A stretch of 64,000 nt of DNA. Origin: Alkaliphilus sp. B6464 (GTDB lineage: Bacteria; Bacillota; Clostridia; Peptostreptococcales; Natronincolaceae). The DNA lies in the NCBI RefSeq assembly GCF_018141165.1, contig NZ_CP058558.1, positions 310,001 to 374,000 of the forward strand, in the 5' to 3' direction. Positions 60,661 to 64,000 of this stretch are shown here, in pieces. Numbering within the stretch: the stretch's first letter is position 1; each line of letters begins with the position of its first letter. Made by a program: the position numbers and the translations under genes. The notes beneath the pieces are model-generated. The model saw nothing but the letters and a program-made list of their open reading frames with translations, ran no database searches and had not been told where the DNA came from.

Positions 60661-62037
60661 ATGAAACATACCAAGATTTTGTCATTAATAATTTTACTTA
60701 TATTATTAATTTCACTGATGCCTACTCAAATCTTTGCTAGTAATAATCCTATTATAGACATGAGTTATACAGAATACAGGCAATTAGATGAAATAATTCA
60801 AAGAATAAGTTATATAAGTCACAATCAAAGAATTATGAAATATCGAATTCTATCTAAATGGGATATATATACTCCTAGTGAACAGGAAAGATATGAAGAT
60901 GTTAAAGAATATATTAACTATGCAAAAGATCAACTTTCTATTATTGATTTATATAAGTATAAGTCAAAGTCAGCAGAAAAAATTAATACTGTTTTAAATC
61001 AATATAGAAAAGACTTGGATAATATACAAAACAATTATAATAGTCTATATGCTAAAGATGCAGATGCGTTGATTTATATTGGAAAGAAAACTGAAGTATC
61101 AAATCTAATAAATTTTTATCAAGAGTTTAAGGATACGAAAATAAAACTCCTATACGATAAATATATTTATCAAAATAACAATAGGGTAGCAATAAAAAAA
61201 ATTAAAGAGGGTAGTGCTAATGAAAAAAAGGAAGGAATAGAAGAACTACAAAACACTATTGCTGAATTAAAAAAGATAAGGGATAATAATGATAATTTTA
61301 AAGTCATTAGAGGGTATGCAGAGGAACTTATAATAGATTATACAGCAATAATCAATGGAAAGGAGCCTGACATATTAAGACATGTTAGTGCAGATAAACT
61401 AAGGATAGAAACTTTGATATCAATTGCACAAGTAAATGATAAGGCCAGAGAATTCGGAATGTATTCTGCAAAATTTACCAATTTTTTAGACTTTCCAACT
61501 AAAGAGTTAGCATTAGAAGTGAAATCTAACCAGTTAAACAAAATGGTAGAAGTAATGCATACGTCTAAAGTCAAGACACCAGAAACTATTAAACTTAAAA
61601 ATTTACATTATGATTTAGTTTATTCTATTGCAAATTATAAAAATAAAAAATCAAATGGAATTGATGAGGCTTGGCAAAAGTTTTTCTTACATTATGATTT
61701 TTTATCTATATATTTCAATGATATCTATACAGAATTTGGGGCAAATATCACTCCTGAAGTTGTGCAAAATGAAATTTCATCATTTCACTCTAATCTATCT
61801 TTTATAAGTTTAAATCCTGATAAATATATGAATAGACTTACATTTAAACCAGAATATAAAGAGGATATTACTGAATATAGAAAACTAGCAATAAGTGATG
61901 GAAATGTTTTATTGAAGTTTGTCCCATACGCATTAATCTTTATATTTTTATTAATAGCAGGATTTATAGTTATAAAGGCTATAAGTGCAAACAAAAATCG
62001 AGATGATTACTATGATAATTATAATGATTACTATTAA
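60661..62037 (+). CDS. Secreted/membrane helical protein with C-terminal anchor (458 aa)
   Basis: Signal peptide (MKHTKILSLIILLILLISLM ... IFA), a long helical extracytoplasmic domain, a C-terminal membrane helix (about residues 418-440) and a short Tyr/Asp-rich cytoplasmic tail. The start at ATG 60661 is supported by AGGGG; the frame opens slightly upstream. No family is recognised. It may be an envelope sensor or scaffold, cotranscribed with the 174-aa gene. Confidence 0.7.
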   Translation: MKHTKILSLIILLILLISLMPTQIFASNNPIIDMSYTEYRQLDEIIQRISYISHNQRIMKYRILSKWDIYTPSEQERYEDVKEYINYAKDQLSIIDLYKYKSKSAEKINTVLNQYRKDLDNIQNNYNSLYAKDADALIYIGKKTEVSNLINFYQEFKDTKIKLLYDKYIYQNNNRVAIKKIKEGSANEKKEGIEELQNTIAELKKIRDNNDNFKVIRGYAEELIIDYTAIINGKEPDILRHVSADKLRIETLISIAQVNDKAREFGMYSAKFTNFLDFPTKELALEVKSNQLNKMVEVMHTSKVKTPETIKLKNLHYDLVYSIANYKNKKSNGIDEAWQKFFLHYDFLSIYFNDIYTEFGANITPEVVQNEISSFHSNLSFISLNPDKYMNRLTFKPEYKEDITEYRKLAISDGNVLLKFVPYALIFIFLLIAGFIVIKAISANKNRDDYYDNYNDYY

Positions 62038-62065
62038 CTTAGTAATCATTATTTGCATTTTTGTA
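62023..62065 (+). terminator. Terminator-like palindrome
   Basis: AATGATTACT / AGTAATCATT stem overlapping the stop codon, followed by a moderately T-rich tract. Confidence 0.6.
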
Positions 62066-62081
62066 TGTTATGTTATAAAAG
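62063..62081 (+). promoter_or_regulatory. TATGTTATGTTATAAAAG box before HD-GYP gene
   Basis: Full-match copy of the recurrent box, about 48 bp upstream of the ATG and after a terminator. Confidence 0.5.
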
Positions 62082-62117
62082 GTAAACTTTTAAGATAATA
62101 ACAGGAGGAAAAATATA

Positions 62118-63089
62118 ATGCGATTAGCAAAATTAAATGAAAGTCTATCAAATCATAAATTGGCTACGGCTATAAAATCTAAGGATGGAAAAAAATTAAT
62201 AAACGAAGGTGCGGTGCTTTCAGATAAAGTTATCGAAAGATTGATTAATAGTGGACTTAATACAGTTTATATTGAAGATGAAAATATTGATATAGAGTTA
62301 CAGGGAACTTTAGATAGTGATAAAATGGCTGCTATTTTTATTAAACTACAAGAGGTATATGAAGCAGCCTCAAAAGATGAGTTTAATAATTATAAATTTA
62401 ACAATTTTATAAGGAATGAATTATTGCCAGAAATAAAAAATGAACCTATTAGCATTACTGTTGGTCAAGTGATGGATAAAGATGATATTATTCAACATTC
62501 CATTAATGTTGCTTTACTTTCAGTAAAAACAGCAATTACACTAGGTATTAATCGAGATAAAATAGAATATCTGGCTATAGCATCTCTGATGCATGATATA
62601 GGGAAAATATTAAAACAAAAGAATGAAAAATTGAAAAAAGAATTATATGAGGAAATAGGATTTGAATTTCTAAAAAGGAAACAAACCTCTGCCCTTGTGT
62701 ATATGACTGTGAAATTTCAAAGTGAATTCTTTGATGGAAATGGATTATTTAAGATGGAAGGAAAAAAGCAAAATGAATTAATTAAAATATTGAGTATTTG
62801 TGATTACTATGAAAATTTATTAAGAACAACAGAGTTAATGCCTCATGAATGTTTTGAAAAGGTGCAATCCTTAGTAAATACTAGATTTGATCCTGAAATT
62901 TTTGATGCATTTAGAAAATCACTTTATATTTACCCTATGGGACTACCTGTTAGACTAAATAATGGTGTCGAGGGAGTTGTTTATATTCAAAACAAATCCT
63001 ATCCTTTAAGGCCAATTATTAAAACCAAAAATATGTACTATAATTTGCTTGAAAATTTATCTTTGTTTATTGAACAAGTTACGCTTTAG
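62118..63089 (+). CDS. Degenerate HD-GYP domain protein
   Basis: Protein of 323 residues with an N-terminal HD-GYP-associated domain and a helical HD domain: His127 (DDIIQHSINVALL) and His159-Asp160 (LMHDIGK). The downstream HHE..DGxGYP segment is FQSEFFDGNGL, lacking the metal-binding His pair and the GYP signature. It is thus a family relative with a likely inactive or altered c-di-GMP phosphodiesterase centre, possibly a sensor. Ribosome binding site CAGGAGGAA. Upstream of remA-like genes, both tied to surface structures and biofilm in other Firmicutes. Confidence 0.8.
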   Translation: MRLAKLNESLSNHKLATAIKSKDGKKLINEGAVLSDKVIERLINSGLNTVYIEDENIDIELQGTLDSDKMAAIFIKLQEVYEAASKDEFNNYKFNNFIRNELLPEIKNEPISITVGQVMDKDDIIQHSINVALLSVKTAITLGINRDKIEYLAIASLMHDIGKILKQKNEKLKKELYEEIGFEFLKRKQTSALVYMTVKFQSEFFDGNGLFKMEGKKQNELIKILSICDYYENLLRTTELMPHECFEKVQSLVNTRFDPEIFDAFRKSLYIYPMGLPVRLNNGVEGVVYIQNKSYPLRPIIKTKNMYYNLLENLSLFIEQVTL

Positions 63090-63118
63090 ATATAATTTTG
63101 TTGTTTTATAAAAAAGAC

Positions 63119-63148
63119 TTGATTTAAATAAAACTATGTTCGTATAAT
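63119..63148 (+). promoter_or_regulatory. SigA-type promoter of remA pair
   Basis: TTGATT, 18-bp spacer, TATAAT, 70 bp before the ATG. Confidence 0.6.
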
Positions 63149-63218
63149 GCATTTAAATTTAATTAAACCGAACTAAATCTAAAAACACAGTAAATGCATA
63201 TAGAAAGGATGTGGTTTT

Positions 63219-63545
63219 ATGTTAGAACCATTACTAGAGATTGGATTTGGAAACTTTATATTTCCTGCAAGAGTAACTGTAATATTGAATCCAGATTCTC
63301 AACCGACAAAAAGATTAATTAAAGATTCAAAAGAACAAAATAGATGTTTTGATGTTAGACAAGGTAAGAAAACTAGAGCAGTTCTAGTTCTTGATACTGG
63401 AGAAGTTGTTTTATCTGCCATTGATACTAAGACAATTAGAAATAGATATTTAAGATATGCTGATAAGGTGAATGGGATAACTCAAAGCGAAAAAGAAAAG
63501 TCGAACGAGGGAACACAAAGTAAAGAAAAAAACAGAGGTAATTGA
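63219..63545 (+). CDS. remA: RemA-like DNA-binding regulator (DUF370), copy 1
   Basis: Protein of 108 residues that follows the RemA pattern closely: LEIGFGNFIFPARVTVILNP, PTKRLIKDSKEQNR, GKKTRAVLVLDTGEVVLSAI. RemA proteins assemble into rings that wrap DNA and activate biofilm and osmoregulation genes. The C-terminus is a charged extension. It is followed without a gap by a second copy, so the two form an operon. The ribosome binding site (AAAGGATG) is acceptable. Confidence 0.9.
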   Translation: MLEPLLEIGFGNFIFPARVTVILNPDSQPTKRLIKDSKEQNRCFDVRQGKKTRAVLVLDTGEVVLSAIDTKTIRNRYLRYADKVNGITQSEKEKSNEGTQSKEKNRGN

Positions 63546-63546
63546 T

Positions 63547-63849
63547 ATGATAGGGAACAGCAAGTTTAAGGCGTTAATAAGTATAGGCTTTGACTACTTC
63601 ATAGATAAAGAAAACATAATAGCAATATTGAATCCTAATTTTTTACAAACAGCAGAAAGTTTCCCAAAATATAATGAATATATTGAAACACAATCTGATA
63701 AAAAAACAAGGAGTCTTATATATTGTAAAGGGGGCTATTTAATAGCCTCTCCAATAGACTCTAAAACTATTAAAAAAAGATATCAAGAATTTCAAGATCG
63801 AATTAATGGAATATCAGATGATAAGAACATTTATATTAAATTAACATAG
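63547..63849 (+). CDS. RemA-like paralogue, copy 2
   Basis: Protein of 100 residues related to the preceding RemA: ALISIGFDYFIDKENIIAIL, then KKTRSLIYCKGGYLIASPID and IKKRYQ. Conserved Arg/Lys of the middle strand is kept, but the PTKR block is replaced by AESFPKY, suggesting altered DNA or partner contact. It begins one base after the first copy ends, so translation is coupled. It may form hetero-oligomers with copy 1. Confidence 0.82.
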   Translation: MIGNSKFKALISIGFDYFIDKENIIAILNPNFLQTAESFPKYNEYIETQSDKKTRSLIYCKGGYLIASPIDSKTIKKRYQEFQDRINGISDDKNIYIKLT

Positions 63850-63926
63850 ACAGTAAATATATTTGACTTTATCCAAGGATGGTCAATATAATGGTACGAA
63901 TAATTATATAGAAGGAGATATGATAT

Positions 63927-64000
63927 ATGTTATCAACAAGCAGATTGCTAATTAGTCTAGGCATTTCAGCAATTATTTACATTCTATTTGATTATATTAA
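63927..64000 (+). CDS. Start of membrane protein, cut by window end
   Basis: ATG after GAAGGAGAT opens a frame MLSTSRLLISLGISAIIYIL that runs to the window edge without a stop. It begins with a hydrophobic helix. Family cannot be told from 24 codons. Confidence 0.55.
   Translation, partial: MLSTSRLLISLGISAIIYILFDYI

Noticed and set aside
1-64000. Jumbo phage or prophage origin
   Set aside because: Sigma factors, topoisomerase, SSB and DnaX occur in large phages, but there is no terminase, portal, capsid or tail gene, and type IV pilus, FtsH, SecA and SLH genes argue for a plasmid or chromosome.

Overview
The window is strongly AT-rich, uses AGGAGG-type ribosome binding sites throughout, and encodes Gram-positive style proteins: SLH domains, LysM and SleB-like wall enzymes, RemA, an RsfA-like Myb protein and a TPM protein. 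This points to a low-GC Firmicute, most likely a member of the Clostridia. I see no rRNA, tRNA or ribosomal protein genes, no transposase, no CRISPR array and no phage structural or packaging genes. Two separate ParM-type actin-like partition cassettes and scattered, non-operonic paralogues of housekeeping genes (type II topoisomerase A subunit, SecA, full-length SigA-like sigma, SSB, DnaX, PhoH, FtsH) suggest a very large plasmid or chromid. That is an inference: a chromosomal segment is not excluded from the sequence alone.

Layout. 1-4100: topoisomerase A subunit, a membrane protein and a Cys-rich protein. 4370-7610: first partition locus, with a ParR-like protein built from two ribbon-helix-helix-like units, an actin-like ATPase, a ~21-bp direct-repeat array that is a good centromere candidate, and a MerR/coiled-coil RacA-like protein. 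7800-12840: SecA, a complete SigA-like sigma factor and a second, divergent sigma-70 factor. 13000-30900: mostly small unknown genes, plus a TPM protein, lipoprotein, PIN-PhoH, SSB, tandem Myb protein, DnaX, zinc ribbon, metallophosphoesterase and two GNAT-related proteins (one 863 residues). 30900-36600: a YneA-like LysM protein, a flagellin carrying MORN repeats in its surface domain, DUF192, a prepilin peptidase and an SLH protein. 36770-45350: a microprotein, a protein with a possible DUF4258-like tail, a secreted protein, FtsH, the second partition cassette and a SleB-like hydrolase. 45387-59500: a frameshifted signal peptidase, a second SleB-like hydrolase, and a nearly complete type IV pilus cluster (major pilin, PilM-PilN fusion, PilT, PilC, PilB, minor pilin-like proteins, PilO, a membrane protein in the PilP position, and a transglutaminase-SLH protein). 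59600-64000: unknown envelope proteins, a degenerate HD-GYP protein and a tandem RemA pair.

How the genes fit together. The element can segregate itself (two actin-like systems plus a possible anchor), can influence transcription (two sigma factors), carries DNA-replication and repair parts, and devotes much of its capacity to the cell surface: secretion ATPase, signal peptidase, membrane protease, wall hydrolases, S-layer-attached proteins, flagellin and type IV pili. Two promoter styles recur. One is SigA-like (aCTTGAcA or aCTTGAAA, 17-18 bp, then TAATAT or TATAAT). The other is a repeated TGTTATGTTA box without an obvious -35, lying 30-100 bp upstream of many start codons. The second style is the strongest hint of an undescribed regulatory system, with the divergent sigma factor as the natural candidate reader.
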